Assembly: GCF_010091925.1 (NCBI RefSeq)
Contig: NZ_WVID01000008.1
Span: forward strand, 1-64,000
Direction: 5' to 3'
DNA length: 64,000 nt
Source: Nostoc sp. B(2019)
GTDB lineage: Bacteria > Cyanobacteriota > Cyanobacteriia > Cyanobacteriales > Nostocaceae
Shown: one piece after another, positions 1 to 8,200 of the stretch
Numbering within the stretch: position 1 is the stretch's first letter
Layout: the number at the start of each line of letters is the position of its first letter
Position numbers and translations under genes: made by a program
The notes under the pieces: generated by a model
What the model was told of the DNA's origin: nothing
What the model saw: the letters and a program-made list of their open reading frames with translations, nothing else
Database searches by the model: none

Positions 1-641
1 GTATAAGGTGGGGGCGCACCATAAAGCACACGGTTAGAGCGCAAGCGCATCAGTTTGTCTGCGGCAACGTCCGCTGTTTGCTTCACAAACGAAGCACATC
101 CGTATTCTGCATCCCACAAAGATAAGGGTCGTTGAGCCAGATGTTGGCATACAAGCTTGAATTGAGCCGCTGCTTTGGTTATGGGACTATCAAAACTCGT
201 AATCCGCTCATGCACTAACGGTAATGCCCAACTCCCCTGTTTCTCTGGAATCCAAGCTATGGTGCTGTAGCCTTGACCAACCGTCACTGGTTTAGCTCCT
301 GACATTGGTTGCGCTTGATGTTCGTAAGTGCGGTCTTTGAGTGTACGCGCATTTGGTCTTGACCACGCTGTGTGATCTCCTGCTAACACCAGTTGCTCTG
401 TTTGCGGTAGCTGTGTCATGTACAACTGCATCAATTCAAAGCGTGGTGGTAAGCTGTCTTCTATTGCTTCATAGATACTTGACCACTGCCGTCGAAATAC
501 TGGTGATATCGATAACTCAACAAACGAGTAAACACTACGTGTAACTAGCACTGCATCCATCAGGTCAAATAGTGCATCTTTACCATTACCCAAGAGGGTG
601 TACACTCCACAGCGGAATTGTTTAAGCTTATCAAATGTCAT
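1..641 (-). CDS. DDE transposase (IS701/IS4-like), N-terminal part; gene runs off the left edge
   Basis: Minus-strand frame open from an ATG at 641 to the window edge, about 213 codons without a stop. The protein begins MTFDKLKQFRCGVYTLLG and carries LAGDHTAWSRPNART, which fits the first catalytic Asp region of IS4-superfamily DDE transposases, followed by VGQGYSTIAWIPE and LWDAEYGCASF, the latter fitting a second Asp region. The C-terminal part with the expected Glu lies outside the window. The bases just upstream (671-710) hold an inverted TGACCA/TGGTCA pair and probably form the IS end. Assignment to IS701 is from memory of the family and is less sure than the DDE call. Confidence 0.75.
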   Translation of the reverse strand, partial: MTFDKLKQFRCGVYTLLGNGKDALFDLMDAVLVTRSVYSFVELSISPVFRRQWSSIYEAIEDSLPPRFELMQLYMTQLPQTEQLVLAGDHTAWSRPNARTLKDRTYEHQAQPMSGAKPVTVGQGYSTIAWIPEKQGSWALPLVHERITSFDSPITKAAAQFKLVCQHLAQRPLSLWDAEYGCASFVKQTADVAADKLMRLRSNRVLYGAPPPY

Positions 642-678
642 GGTCAAGCTGTAATTTTTCTCTAAATCTCAGCATTGA

Positions 679-1320
679 CCAAAACGTGGTCAGTTCAACA
701 GGGCTGACCGCTTTTTCTCACTATTTAGTCTAAAGTCCAGTATTGAAATATTCAAAAATAAAATATTTATTGGCTTCAATATAAAAGATAGCGATTTAAG
801 AACATTAAAGAATAGAATAAAATCTTTATCAATTTACTCAAATATTAATCAAATCAAGTTATTTGACTTTAGAAAATATTCAACACTTTATGGATATAAA
901 GGCTTAAATGGTTTGTATGAATATCTGGAAATTAAAGTAAATAAGCAGATTGATGGAAGTTATTTTTGTCAGAATCCTAAAAAAGTATTTTTACGAAAAA
1001 ACGGATGGATAAATATTCTATTAAATATGTTTGAGTATTGTTTAGAAGATGCGGCAGGTTATTTTGAAATCGTATTAAATTGGAATACAAAAATCCCTAA
1101 AATAACTAAAGATATGATTATAAGTGAATCATTAAATTACTCTGAACTAGATAAAAAACCATCAGTAAACCTAATATATGAGAATACAGAAATATTTCAT
1201 ATAGAAAATTTCCAACTTTCTTCAGACCAGCTTCTTAACAATCTCACAGTAGCAGACTTAGAAGCTTTAATTATCAAAATAGTTCAAAAGGCTCTTAAAG
1301 AAGAGATGTTGAGAAGATAG
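679..1320 (+). pseudogene. Unknown gene lacking its 5' part next to the IS end
   Basis: A single frame stays open from 679 to the stop at 1318-1320, but the only start-like codon before the body is a TTG at 913; there is no ATG and no ribosome-binding site. The translation upstream of 913 (for example FKNKIFIGFNIKDSDLRT and IKLFDFRKYSTLYGY) looks as protein-like as the part after it, so the true start has probably been lost at the IS junction near 700-725. The AT-rich body ends LTVADLEALIIKIVQKALKEE, a probable helix. I do not recognise the family. If translated from TTG 913 it would give 135 aa. Confidence 0.55.
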
Positions 1321-1631
1321 CCCTTATTTTTGTATTTCCGCAAGTAAAAATTCTACAAAATATAACGCCTATTGTTGTTTATCATAAGGTAATATTCTTA
1401 CCTGATCTATAATAATTTTTTTAATGTTCACTTACTCTAACCTCTCCTATCAATTAATATATTTTAAAGTATTATTTGACTGTGTGTCTTTAGCTGCGGC
1501 TTTAGTCGTTAGGTATTTAGAGGATAAGTTTGGTAAGTTGGTAGATGTACAGGGGCTTGCTTGTCGTCAGACGTGTCCTTATTGAGCGTTATATTTATTT
1601 TAGACGTTCAACTATACAAGATTAATTTATT
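1321..1631. other. Intergenic, AT-rich, with a 53-codon ORF of unknown status
   Basis: The only structure I see is a plus-strand ORF at 1424-1585 (53 codons, starting MFTYSNLSYQ and ending LACRQTCPY). Its second half (ALVVRYLEDKFGKLVDVQG) reads like real protein, but no ribosome-binding site precedes the ATG. It may be the C-terminal relic of another gene in this decaying island. Confidence 0.35.
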
Positions 1632-1850
1632 ATGAAATTTCAAGTAATTTTTACCTTTGATTCAGAATATGAAGGCTATGTTGCTGAGGTTCCTGAACTT
1701 CCAGGCTGCGTGAGTCAAGGCAAAACATTAGATGAGGCAATTAAAAATATTAAAGATGCTATTACGGGATATCTCCACGTCCAAGCTAAACATGATCAGC
1801 CTTATATTATGAAGGAATCACAAGTTTTTATTGGGGAAGTTGTAGTATAA
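1632..1850 (+). CDS. hicB: HicB-family antitoxin (UPF0150)
   Basis: 72 aa with the typical HicB partial RNase H-like fold: short beta strands FQVIFTFDSEYEGYVAEVPELPGCVSQG split here as VIFTFDSEYEGY, then VPELPGCVSQGKT, then the helix LDEAIKNIKDAITGYL. The family neutralises the HicA mRNA interferase. No C-terminal DNA-binding extension is present, so autoregulation would need another factor. The start ATG follows AT-rich sequence without a clear Shine-Dalgarno. The partner hicA directly downstream is broken, so this copy may be an orphan antitoxin. Confidence 0.85.
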   Translation: MKFQVIFTFDSEYEGYVAEVPELPGCVSQGKTLDEAIKNIKDAITGYLHVQAKHDQPYIMKESQVFIGEVVV

Positions 1851-2069
1851 ATAGGACGTTTATCAAGCATCTCCGGGAAGGAAGCTGTTAAGATTTTTGA
1901 AAAATTTGGTTATGTATTAGATCATCAAACGGTAAGCCAGATGATACTTTAGTGTGAATCAAAACCAACTTTATCAATTCCCAATCATCGGGAATTAGCG
2001 CCTGGGTTACTTAGAAGTTTGATTCGACAGGCAGGAATTACAGTTGATGAATTCCTCGAAAATAAATGA
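1851..2069 (+). pseudogene. hicA: hicA toxin remnant (start lost, internal stop, catalytic His replaced)
   Basis: Directly after the hicB stop one frame reads GRLSSISGKEAVKIFEKFGY, then a stop, then LRSLIRQAGITVDEFLE, which is a clear HicA protein. Three lesions are visible: the expected ATG is ATA at 1851, codon 34 is TAG (1950-1952), and the position of the conserved catalytic His (normally GSHMIL) reads VSQMIL. No frameshift is needed over 72 codons; the frame ends at TGA 2067-2069. The toxin is therefore inactive by several independent changes. HicA normally cleaves mRNA and is held by HicB. Confidence 0.85.
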
Positions 2070-2204
2070 ACTTAGAAACAAGCATCACTGTATTCTGGGA
2101 GATCACTAGTCAGAATAACCCTATCAAGTTCTTGAATCATCGCTGTCAATCTTACAGCCTTAGACAACTATAATGTACTTAAGATTTTACACGAGGATGG
2201 AACC

Positions 2205-2564
2205 ATGACTAACACTCAAAGGATGGTTCGCTTAAACTTAGATTTGTCACCTGAACTGAATCAAATACTAGACGAACTAGCAAATAAAATAGGCGGAAGT
2301 AAAAGCGATGTTCTACGTCAGGCTATAACGTTGATGCAAATTATGGTTATAGCTAAAGAGGAAACCAAAAAATTAGGAGTTCTAGAAGCAAATCAACTGA
2401 TAGCGAATGAAATAATTGTCTCATCTGACGAGCAGCCAAAACCCCATACATCAGAAGCTTTTTTAAAAACCTTTGGAACCTGGGAAGACACACGCACCGC
2501 GGAAGAAATTGTTGATGAAATATATTCAAGTCGTACTGTAAGCGATCGCGATTATACCTTGTGA
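2205..2564 (+). CDS. Ribbon-helix-helix antitoxin (VapB-like) of a PIN toxin pair
   Basis: 119 aa. The first 50 residues look like a ribbon-helix-helix DNA-binding domain (VRLNLDLSPELNQILDELA, then SKSDVLRQAITLM). The C-terminal part has TFGTWEDTRTAEEIVDEIY, which resembles the toxin-binding tail of VapB-type antitoxins (WxD..EE). A GAGG-containing site precedes the ATG (GAGGATGGAACC). The stop overlaps the start of the next gene, so antitoxin and toxin are translationally coupled. The RHH domain probably binds the operon's own promoter. The strand-1 motif is nearly the same as in the RHH protein at 3689, which suggests a local duplication. Confidence 0.8.
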   Translation: MTNTQRMVRLNLDLSPELNQILDELANKIGGSKSDVLRQAITLMQIMVIAKEETKKLGVLEANQLIANEIIVSSDEQPKPHTSEAFLKTFGTWEDTRTAEEIVDEIYSSRTVSDRDYTL

Positions 2565-2962
2565 ACTATTTACTCGACACTGATACGTGTATTTATTGGC
2601 TTAATGGTCGTCAGCCAGTCAGAGATAAATTATTAGCAGTCGGATGGGATGAAGTATGCATTTGTGTCATCACTGCCGCTGAATTGTACTATGGTGCATA
2701 CAATTCTAATCGAGTTTCAGAAAACTTAGGTAATGCAGAAGACTTTATTCAAAACTTACCCGTTCTACCTTTAACTGATCCTGCTCTTAGAAAGTTTGGT
2801 GAATTAAAAGCAGAACTTCGTAAAAGAGGACAAACAATTGCTGAATTTGATTTACTAATTGCTAGTGTTGCACTGACAGAAAATTACACTTTAGTTACAA
2901 ACAATACTCGTCACTACGAACGCATCACTGGATTAAAACTAGAAAACTGGACTCTGCTTTAG
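2561..2962 (+). CDS. vapC: VapC-type PIN-domain ribonuclease toxin
   Basis: 133 aa, usual PIN length. The start is GTG at 2561, overlapping the antitoxin stop (GTGA). Acidic active-site residues expected of PIN nucleases are visible: Asp in YLLDTDTCIYWL near the N-terminus, Glu in TAAELYYGAY in the middle, Asp in TIAEFDLLIASVAL, and a terminal TNNTRHYERI segment. VapC toxins cut tRNA or rRNA in a Mg-dependent way and are held by their cognate antitoxin. All key residues are present, so this pair looks intact, unlike the hic pair just upstream. Confidence 0.88.
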   Translation: MNYLLDTDTCIYWLNGRQPVRDKLLAVGWDEVCICVITAAELYYGAYNSNRVSENLGNAEDFIQNLPVLPLTDPALRKFGELKAELRKRGQTIAEFDLLIASVALTENYTLVTNNTRHYERITGLKLENWTLL

Positions 2963-2990
2963 AAACGTAGCAAAAACAGGCACATTAACT

Positions 2991-3584
2991 ATGATTCCAC
3001 AAATCCTAGACAAAATTACCACACTCCAAGAACAGCGGTTTTTTCTACCTGGCTACTACACTTGGGAAGAATTTGAGAAACTTGAAGCCTTAACAGCAGA
3101 TGCGCCAGGTTTGCGGATAACTTATCTTGATGGGTGTGTGGAATTTATGACTCTTGGGGAACAACACGAAGCTATTAAAAGTGTGATTGCTATATTATTA
3201 GCGCTTTACTTCTTTGAAAAAGATATCAACTTTTTTCCTGTAGGTAGCGCTACCCGTCGAGCACAAGAAAAGGGAGCTTCCTTTGAGCCGGATGAATCTT
3301 ATTATATAGGGGAAAAGAAAGAAAATCCTGACTTGGCAATTGAAATAAATATTACTAGTGGCAGCATAGATAAGCTAGAAAAGTATAAGCGGTTTAAAAT
3401 TCCTGAAGTCTGGTTTTGGGAAAATAATCAGTTATCTGTATATCACCTTAGTAATGATAATTATGAGCAAATTACTCAAAGTAAATTGCTGCCAAAATTA
3501 GATATAAATTTGTTAGTACGTTGTGTTTTAATGCCTTCAATAATTGAAGCTAGGACAGAGTTTGTTAACGGAATTCGGACGTAA
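2991..3584 (+). CDS. Uma2 family (DUF820) putative endonuclease
   Basis: 197 aa. Shows the DUF820/Uma2 pattern: TWEEFEKLEALTADAPGLR, the LDGCVEFMTLGEQHEAIK block, FEPDESYYIG, then PDLAIEINITSGSIDKLEKY and VWFWENNQLSVYHL. The PDLAIEI...K segment fits the PD-(D/E)xK nuclease core. This family is greatly expanded in cyanobacteria and its biological role is unsettled; a nuclease role is inferred from fold. It lies 28 bases downstream of vapC on the same strand and could be co-transcribed. Confidence 0.85.
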   Translation: MIPQILDKITTLQEQRFFLPGYYTWEEFEKLEALTADAPGLRITYLDGCVEFMTLGEQHEAIKSVIAILLALYFFEKDINFFPVGSATRRAQEKGASFEPDESYYIGEKKENPDLAIEINITSGSIDKLEKYKRFKIPEVWFWENNQLSVYHLSNDNYEQITQSKLLPKLDINLLVRCVLMPSIIEARTEFVNGIRT

Positions 3585-3688
3585 CTTAGCATATCTTAAT
3601 GTGTAAGCATTTTTCCTAGTAGAAAGATAAAAGTAAAAGTGATATTCTGTATCCGGGTTTAACCTTGATGCAAATAATGGTGGTAGCA

Positions 3689-3916
3689 ATGACTACACAA
3701 GATAAAACCCAACGAATTCAAATAAATTTAGATTTATCGCCAGAACTTCATGAGACACTAAACAAACTGGCTCAACAGATTAATGGAGATAATGCGGAAG
3801 TGTTGCTAAAAGCGATTGCACTTATGGAAGTAGCAGTAGAAGCCAAGCAAAAAGGTAAGCATCTCTGGATTGCAGACGAGAACCAAAACCTTGAGACTGA
3901 AGTTATTGGCATCTAA
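3689..3916 (+). CDS. Small ribbon-helix-helix protein, antitoxin-like
   Basis: 75 aa from ATG 3689 (MTTQDKTQRIQINLDLS). A longer frame from TTG 3665 exists but its extra residues are not family-like. The strand IQINLDLSPELHETLNKLA and helix AEVLLKAIALMEVAVEA give an RHH fold closely related to the antitoxin at 2205. It is followed after four bases by a small membrane protein. No PIN, RelE or other recognised toxin follows, so this may be the DNA-binding member of an uncharacterised pair. Confidence 0.65.
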   Translation: MTTQDKTQRIQINLDLSPELHETLNKLAQQINGDNAEVLLKAIALMEVAVEAKQKGKHLWIADENQNLETEVIGI

Positions 3917-3920
3917 CAGC

Positions 3921-4172
3921 ATGACAGATTTAATTGATTTATCAAAGATAATTGCTAGCAAAGGCGACAAGCCATTAATTGTATCAATAGTAAACTTACA
4001 GTCATACAAAGAAGTAGAACTTGAGCAAAAGCTGCGAGAACTCAAGTTTAAACAAGAACTAAGGAAAGATTGGATTTTATTTATTGTCAGAGATGTAGTA
4101 ATCTTTTCATTTGCTATCCTTTTCATTTTTGCTGTTAGCGGCTATTCTCTATTTATTCAGATTCATCGGTAA
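3921..4172 (+). CDS. Small protein with a coiled coil and one membrane helix
   Basis: 83 aa from ATG 3921 (MTDLIDLSKIIASKGD). The start was chosen because the frame upstream runs back into the preceding RHH gene. Residues 25-55 are charged and helical (VELEQKLRELKFKQEL), and residues 58-80 form a hydrophobic helix (WILFIVRDVVIFSFAILFI) before a short tail. The gene starts four bases after the RHH gene and is very probably co-translated with it. Function unknown; see the finding on this pair. Confidence 0.6.
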   Translation: MTDLIDLSKIIASKGDKPLIVSIVNLQSYKEVELEQKLRELKFKQELRKDWILFIVRDVVIFSFAILFIFAVSGYSLFIQIHR

Positions 4173-4375
4173 CTCATCTGAATAATATGTAGCAATCTTT
4201 AGAGTGTGACTAGTTATCTTTGCAAATGAGTATCAGATTGTACAAAAATCTATCCCTAGGCTAGAAGTATTAATTTGCATAAAAAATTTCAGACAAAACA
4301 TCTGCTTGCTTAGCATTCCAGAAATTTGGTTGCTATATTATACTAAATAACTATTCTGGCAAGGATTTGAAAGCT

Positions 4376-5095
4376 GTGAGGGATGATTTACAAGGCTTAG
4401 AGATTAGTCAGAAGGAATTACAAAAGCTGACTAATTTACCTGTTAATGATAAACTTATAATTATTATAAATCCTCTCAAAAAATTGGGAGTGAACTTTCT
4501 AGAAAAAATTAAAGGTTCTGAAGGAGCAACTGTAGTTTTTATTGGCTTTTCTACAATTGTGTTTGGTTATCTTTTATTTGATGTAATTATCAAACTATTC
4601 GCTACATGGATAACAATTCCATCTTGGATATTGTTAATAATATTATGTCTTTGGGTGGGTGGAGTTATCCAAACCATCTTATATTTAACCTGGAAGAAAA
4701 ACAGCAAATTTGTCAAATTAAATATGACAAACTCTTTACTAGTTCTGTTAAATGATGTTGATAGATATAATGATGTTATTAGAGCAATAGATATTAATGA
4801 CCAAATAGAAGAAGCTGGTAATCCAGAAGTGAGTATAAAAGAAAGAGAAAAAGTTATCGAAGCACTGAAACTCACAAGAACCGATTTAATCCGCGCTTTA
4901 AAGACAGAAAAGATTTTGAGAGAAAATAAAAACTTTATTCTCAGTAATACAGAACTGTTCGTCAACAATTTAGCAACTTTAACAGCTATGCAAGTAACTG
5001 AACAGGCTACTGAGCATGGAAGATTACTCAATCAAGCATTGCAAATTGCATTAGATGTGCAACATGAAATGAGAAGGTTACAGAGTCAGCGTTAA
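4376..5095 (+). CDS. Membrane protein with two TM helices, unknown function
   Basis: About 239 aa. I prefer GTG 4376 as start because AAGGA (4361-4365) lies 10 bases upstream of it, while TTG 4367 would be too close. After a soluble N-terminal 40 residues come two hydrophobic stretches (TVVFIGFSTIVFGYLLFDVI and SWILLIILCLWVGGVIQTIL), then a long acidic/basic helical C-terminal region ending ALDVQHEMRRLQSQR. No family recognised. It follows the RHH/small membrane pair by 200 bases and could belong to the same accessory block. Confidence 0.6.
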   Translation: MRDDLQGLEISQKELQKLTNLPVNDKLIIIINPLKKLGVNFLEKIKGSEGATVVFIGFSTIVFGYLLFDVIIKLFATWITIPSWILLIILCLWVGGVIQTILYLTWKKNSKFVKLNMTNSLLVLLNDVDRYNDVIRAIDINDQIEEAGNPEVSIKEREKVIEALKLTRTDLIRALKTEKILRENKNFILSNTELFVNNLATLTAMQVTEQATEHGRLLNQALQIALDVQHEMRRLQSQR

Positions 5096-5252
5096 AACCA
5101 ATAATTAGGCGAATTGCATGAGGCGAGTGAGTTAGACAAAGCGATCGCTTTTTCTACACTTTACATCCTCAATGGCTTTTTCCATAATCCTCCCCACGAC
5201 TACAATCCCCGGTTTAACATAAAGAATATCCCTGAAGCGATCGCTCATCAGC

Positions 5253-6020
5253 ATGGACTGGAAAGAAATTAGAGGTAACTGGGTAATCATTCCGCAAAAT
5301 CCCATCGGGATCATCCATTTTTTGGGAGGTGCATTCGTCGCCACTGCACCCCACATTACTTACCGTTGGTTACTAGAACAGTTGGCAAGTAAAGGTTATG
5401 TTGTAATTGCTACGCCTTTCGTTAACACGTTGGATCATACTGCGATCGCTAAAACTGTACTCCTAAACTTTGATCGGACTCTCGAACGCTTACACGACTC
5501 CGCGGCATTACGCAAGCTCTATCTTCCTATCTACGGTATTGGACACAGTATGGGCTGTAAACTCCACTTGCTGATCGGTAGCTTCTTTAAAGTAGAACGC
5601 GCTGGCAATATCTTAATATCCTTTAACAACTACGCCGCTAGGGAAGCTATCCCCTTAGTCGAACAGTTCAATTCTACTTTTGCGATCGAGTTTACCCCCA
5701 CACCGTTAGAAACTAACAAGCTTGTACAAGAACGATACAATGTTCGGCGCAATTTATTAATAAAATTTAGCAATGACACCATCGACCAATCGGCAGCTTT
5801 AACCAAAATCTTACAAGCACGCTTTCCTGAGATGGTGACAGCACAAACGTTACCTGGAACCCACACCACACCATTAGGTCAAGACATCAAATGGCAAACT
5901 GGATCATCTTTCACCCCCTTTGACGCCCTAGGGCAATGGTTCAAACAAGAAGCATACCGCGACTTGAACCAGCTAAAACGTATCATTCTCTTGTGGCTAA
6001 ATCCTCTTTCACAGCCATAA
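5253..6020 (+). CDS. DUF1350 family alpha/beta-hydrolase-like protein
   Basis: 255 aa, conserved in cyanobacteria and chloroplasts. It begins MDWKEIRGNWVIIPQNP and contains IHFLGGAFVATAPH, then GIGHSMGCK, a classic nucleophile elbow with Ser99, and late PGTHTTPLG, which may supply the catalytic His. The fold suggests a hydrolase or esterase, but the substrate is unknown. The gene stands alone; 150 bases separate it from the next gene. Confidence 0.8.
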   Translation: MDWKEIRGNWVIIPQNPIGIIHFLGGAFVATAPHITYRWLLEQLASKGYVVIATPFVNTLDHTAIAKTVLLNFDRTLERLHDSAALRKLYLPIYGIGHSMGCKLHLLIGSFFKVERAGNILISFNNYAAREAIPLVEQFNSTFAIEFTPTPLETNKLVQERYNVRRNLLIKFSNDTIDQSAALTKILQARFPEMVTAQTLPGTHTTPLGQDIKWQTGSSFTPFDALGQWFKQEAYRDLNQLKRIILLWLNPLSQP

Positions 6021-6168
6021 TATTTTATGCCTGTCAAAAGGTGATAAATTCGGTGGACAATTGGGAATGAGTTAGTAGTATCTCTGTATTGATACTGCTA
6101 ACCTATTAGCCTTAACTATATTTTTATTTATTAATCCAATTATTAATTATTGTTGCCCGCAACCTTCT

Positions 6169-7305
6169 ATGTTTCAAATACTAATAATTGATGACGACCA
6201 TTCAATGAAAATACTCCTGAAAAGGATGTTGGAAAAACAGGGTTATGAGGTAGTTGCTGCTAGTAGTGGAGAAGAAGGAATAGAAAAGGCGCTGGCTTGC
6301 AATCCAGCACTAATTATTTGTGATTGGATCATGCCAGGCTTGAATGGGCTAGAAGTCTGCCACCGCATCAAGACAGACCCCCAATTATCCACCACATTTT
6401 TTATTTTATTAACATCCTTAGATTCAGTCGCCGATTGTGTTAAGGGTTTAGATGCTGGTGCAGATGATTTTATCTCCAAACCCATCGAGCAAAATGAATT
6501 ACAAGCAAGGGTAAGAGCAGGGCTACGCCTGCATCAGTTGAGTCGGGATTTGCAAACCCAAAAGCTGCTTTTAGAAGCAGAAATGGCAGAAGCAGCAGAA
6601 TATGTGCGATCGCTTCTACCTCCGCCGATAACTGAACCTTTTAACATAAATTTTCGATTTATTCCATCGCGGCAACTCGGCGGCGATTGTTTCGATTATT
6701 ACTGGCTCGATTCTGATTATCTGGCAATTTATCTACTAGATACAGCCGGACATGGACTAAAAGCTACTCTTCCTTCAGTGTCAGTACTGAATCTGCTGCG
6801 TTCTCGCGCACTCAAAAGTTTGAATTACTATCAACCTAGTGATGTACTGGCGGCTTTGAATGATACCTTTCAAATGAGTTATCAAAATGACAAATACTTT
6901 ACAATCTGGTACGGTGTTTATAACCGAGTTAAGCGCCAGTTAATTTATGCTAGTGCAGGTCATCCACCAGCAATTTTAGTATCTTGTACAAATCCAAAAA
7001 TCTCTGAAGTTAACTATTTAAAAACACCCGGTATGCCAATCGGGATGTTTCCAGAAGCAAAATATGTTGATGGGTTTTGCAATATTGAAAATTTCAGCAC
7101 CCTTTATATTTTTAGTGACGGTGCTTATGAGATTACTAAATCTGATGGCACTCTTTGGAGTTTGGATGCTTTTATTCAGCTATTAGTTAGCCTACAGCAT
7201 CCCTTGGACTACCAACTTGAACAGATACTAAACTACCTAATCACTTTGAACTCCAAAGAGGCTTTTGACGATGATTTATCTATACTTCAGATTCAGTTTG
7301 ATTAA
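6169..7305 (+). CDS. Response regulator with PP2C/SpoIIE phosphatase output (RsbU-like)
   Basis: 378 aa. Residues 1-125 are a receiver domain: acidic pocket IIDDDHS, phospho-acceptor Asp52 in LIICDWIMPG, Thr in LLTSLDS and Lys in ISKPIE. A coiled linker (about 125-150) leads to a SpoIIE-type PP2C domain (about 155-375) with GGDCFDYYWL, DTAGHGLKATL, FTIWYGVYN, SAGHPPAILVS and FSDGAYE and a final DDLS, the metal-binding acidic residues of the family. Such proteins dephosphorylate STAS anti-anti-sigma factors in partner-switching. The convergent STAS gene next door, one base from its stop, is the likely partner. Confidence 0.9.
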   Translation: MFQILIIDDDHSMKILLKRMLEKQGYEVVAASSGEEGIEKALACNPALIICDWIMPGLNGLEVCHRIKTDPQLSTTFFILLTSLDSVADCVKGLDAGADDFISKPIEQNELQARVRAGLRLHQLSRDLQTQKLLLEAEMAEAAEYVRSLLPPPITEPFNINFRFIPSRQLGGDCFDYYWLDSDYLAIYLLDTAGHGLKATLPSVSVLNLLRSRALKSLNYYQPSDVLAALNDTFQMSYQNDKYFTIWYGVYNRVKRQLIYASAGHPPAILVSCTNPKISEVNYLKTPGMPIGMFPEAKYVDGFCNIENFSTLYIFSDGAYEITKSDGTLWSLDAFIQLLVSLQHPLDYQLEQILNYLITLNSKEAFDDDLSILQIQFD

Positions 7306-7306
7306 T

Positions 7307-7633
7307 TTAGTTTTGGGAGACTAAAACCTGATTAAATGCTTCTTGGCTTGGAAAAATTTCAAATACCTTATCCATATTAGTTAGTTCAAATAATATTCTG
7401 ACTTGCTCATTAATTGAGCAGACAACAAGCTTGCTATCTGCCGCTCGTAATGTTTTGAAAGCCAACACCAAAGCACCTAAACCAGAACTATCCATAAACG
7501 TCACATCTTGAAAATCAACTAATACGATTTTTGCCCCACTTTCTAGAATCGCACTAATATTTTGCCGAAAATCTTGTGAGGTTGTGGCGTTTAAATTTCC
7601 GCTGAGCTTAATAACTTTGACTTGTTCTCTCAT
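7307..7633 (-). CDS. STAS-domain anti-sigma factor antagonist
   Basis: 108 aa, a complete single STAS domain. The phosphorylation site motif is FMDSSGLGALVLAFK with Ser49 following Asp48. Proteins of this family bind and sequester an anti-sigma kinase when dephosphorylated. It is convergent with the RsbU-like phosphatase, the stop codons being one base apart, which supports a partner-switching pair in spite of the opposite strands. No anti-sigma kinase gene is next to it. Confidence 0.9.
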   Translation of the reverse strand: MREQVKVIKLSGNLNATTSQDFRQNISAILESGAKIVLVDFQDVTFMDSSGLGALVLAFKTLRAADSKLVVCSINEQVRILFELTNMDKVFEIFPSQEAFNQVLVSQN

Positions 7634-8200
7634 AATATGTCACTCTGATTTGTGTAATACCAATTCTTTGCAAAGATACAGTTTATTTACCCTCAGCTAT
7701 CGTCGTCTCTCCTAATTGAGAGAACTACAGAGAGGTTAGATTTAGTGCATCTTCATAGAGAAATGGTATAAATGATGTTGTGTTTTCGTTAGTATATCCT
7801 AATCATATATCATTTAAAAAATGCTTACCAGATAAAAATCAGGAATTAAGAGCCTTCAATGCTTTCTCAGCACTGCTGAATGAGGTATTATCAATTTAAT
7901 AATTTGTTTTTTCCAAAAAAAACAAATTATTAACTTATAATCACTCTCTGACTGCTGGAAGTAAAAAGGTGCAAATAAATATTACTTATGATGGTTGTTA
8001 GGGAACAGTGAACAGTAGTCATATAAAGTAATTGAAAAGTAGCGATCGCTCCTTCAATCTTCAAAAAATACAATTATAAAAACTCTTTAGCCATCAGGGT
8101 TTTAGTCATGGAAAGATTGATAAACTCTCGCTAAATTTGCTTTCAGGAGTGTCAAGCTCAAACATACAGATTAAATCGTTTTGAAACTGAAGGTAGTAAC
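7634..8200. other. 567-bp intergenic region, no gene
   Basis: No coding frame is supported. It holds the promoter side of the STAS gene, an AT-rich stretch, a perfect long hairpin (separate entry) and one HIP1 site near 8043. No further structure seen. Confidence 0.6.
7896..7933. repeat. Perfect AT-rich inverted repeat (17-bp arms)
   Basis: TTAATAATTTGTTTTTT at 7896-7912 is exactly complementary to 7917-7933, with a 4-base loop CCAA. It lies more than 260 bases from either flanking gene. Each strand ends its stem in an A- or T-rich run, so it might act as a terminator, but it contains almost no G/C and is too distant for a typical one. It could be a relic element end. Confidence 0.7.

Noticed and set aside
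5132-5356. 74-codon minus-strand ORF with DILYVKPGIVVVGRI
   Set aside because: It overlaps the start of the DUF1350 gene on the other strand and has no start signal. The motif recalls the end of a methyltransferase but could be chance or a relic.
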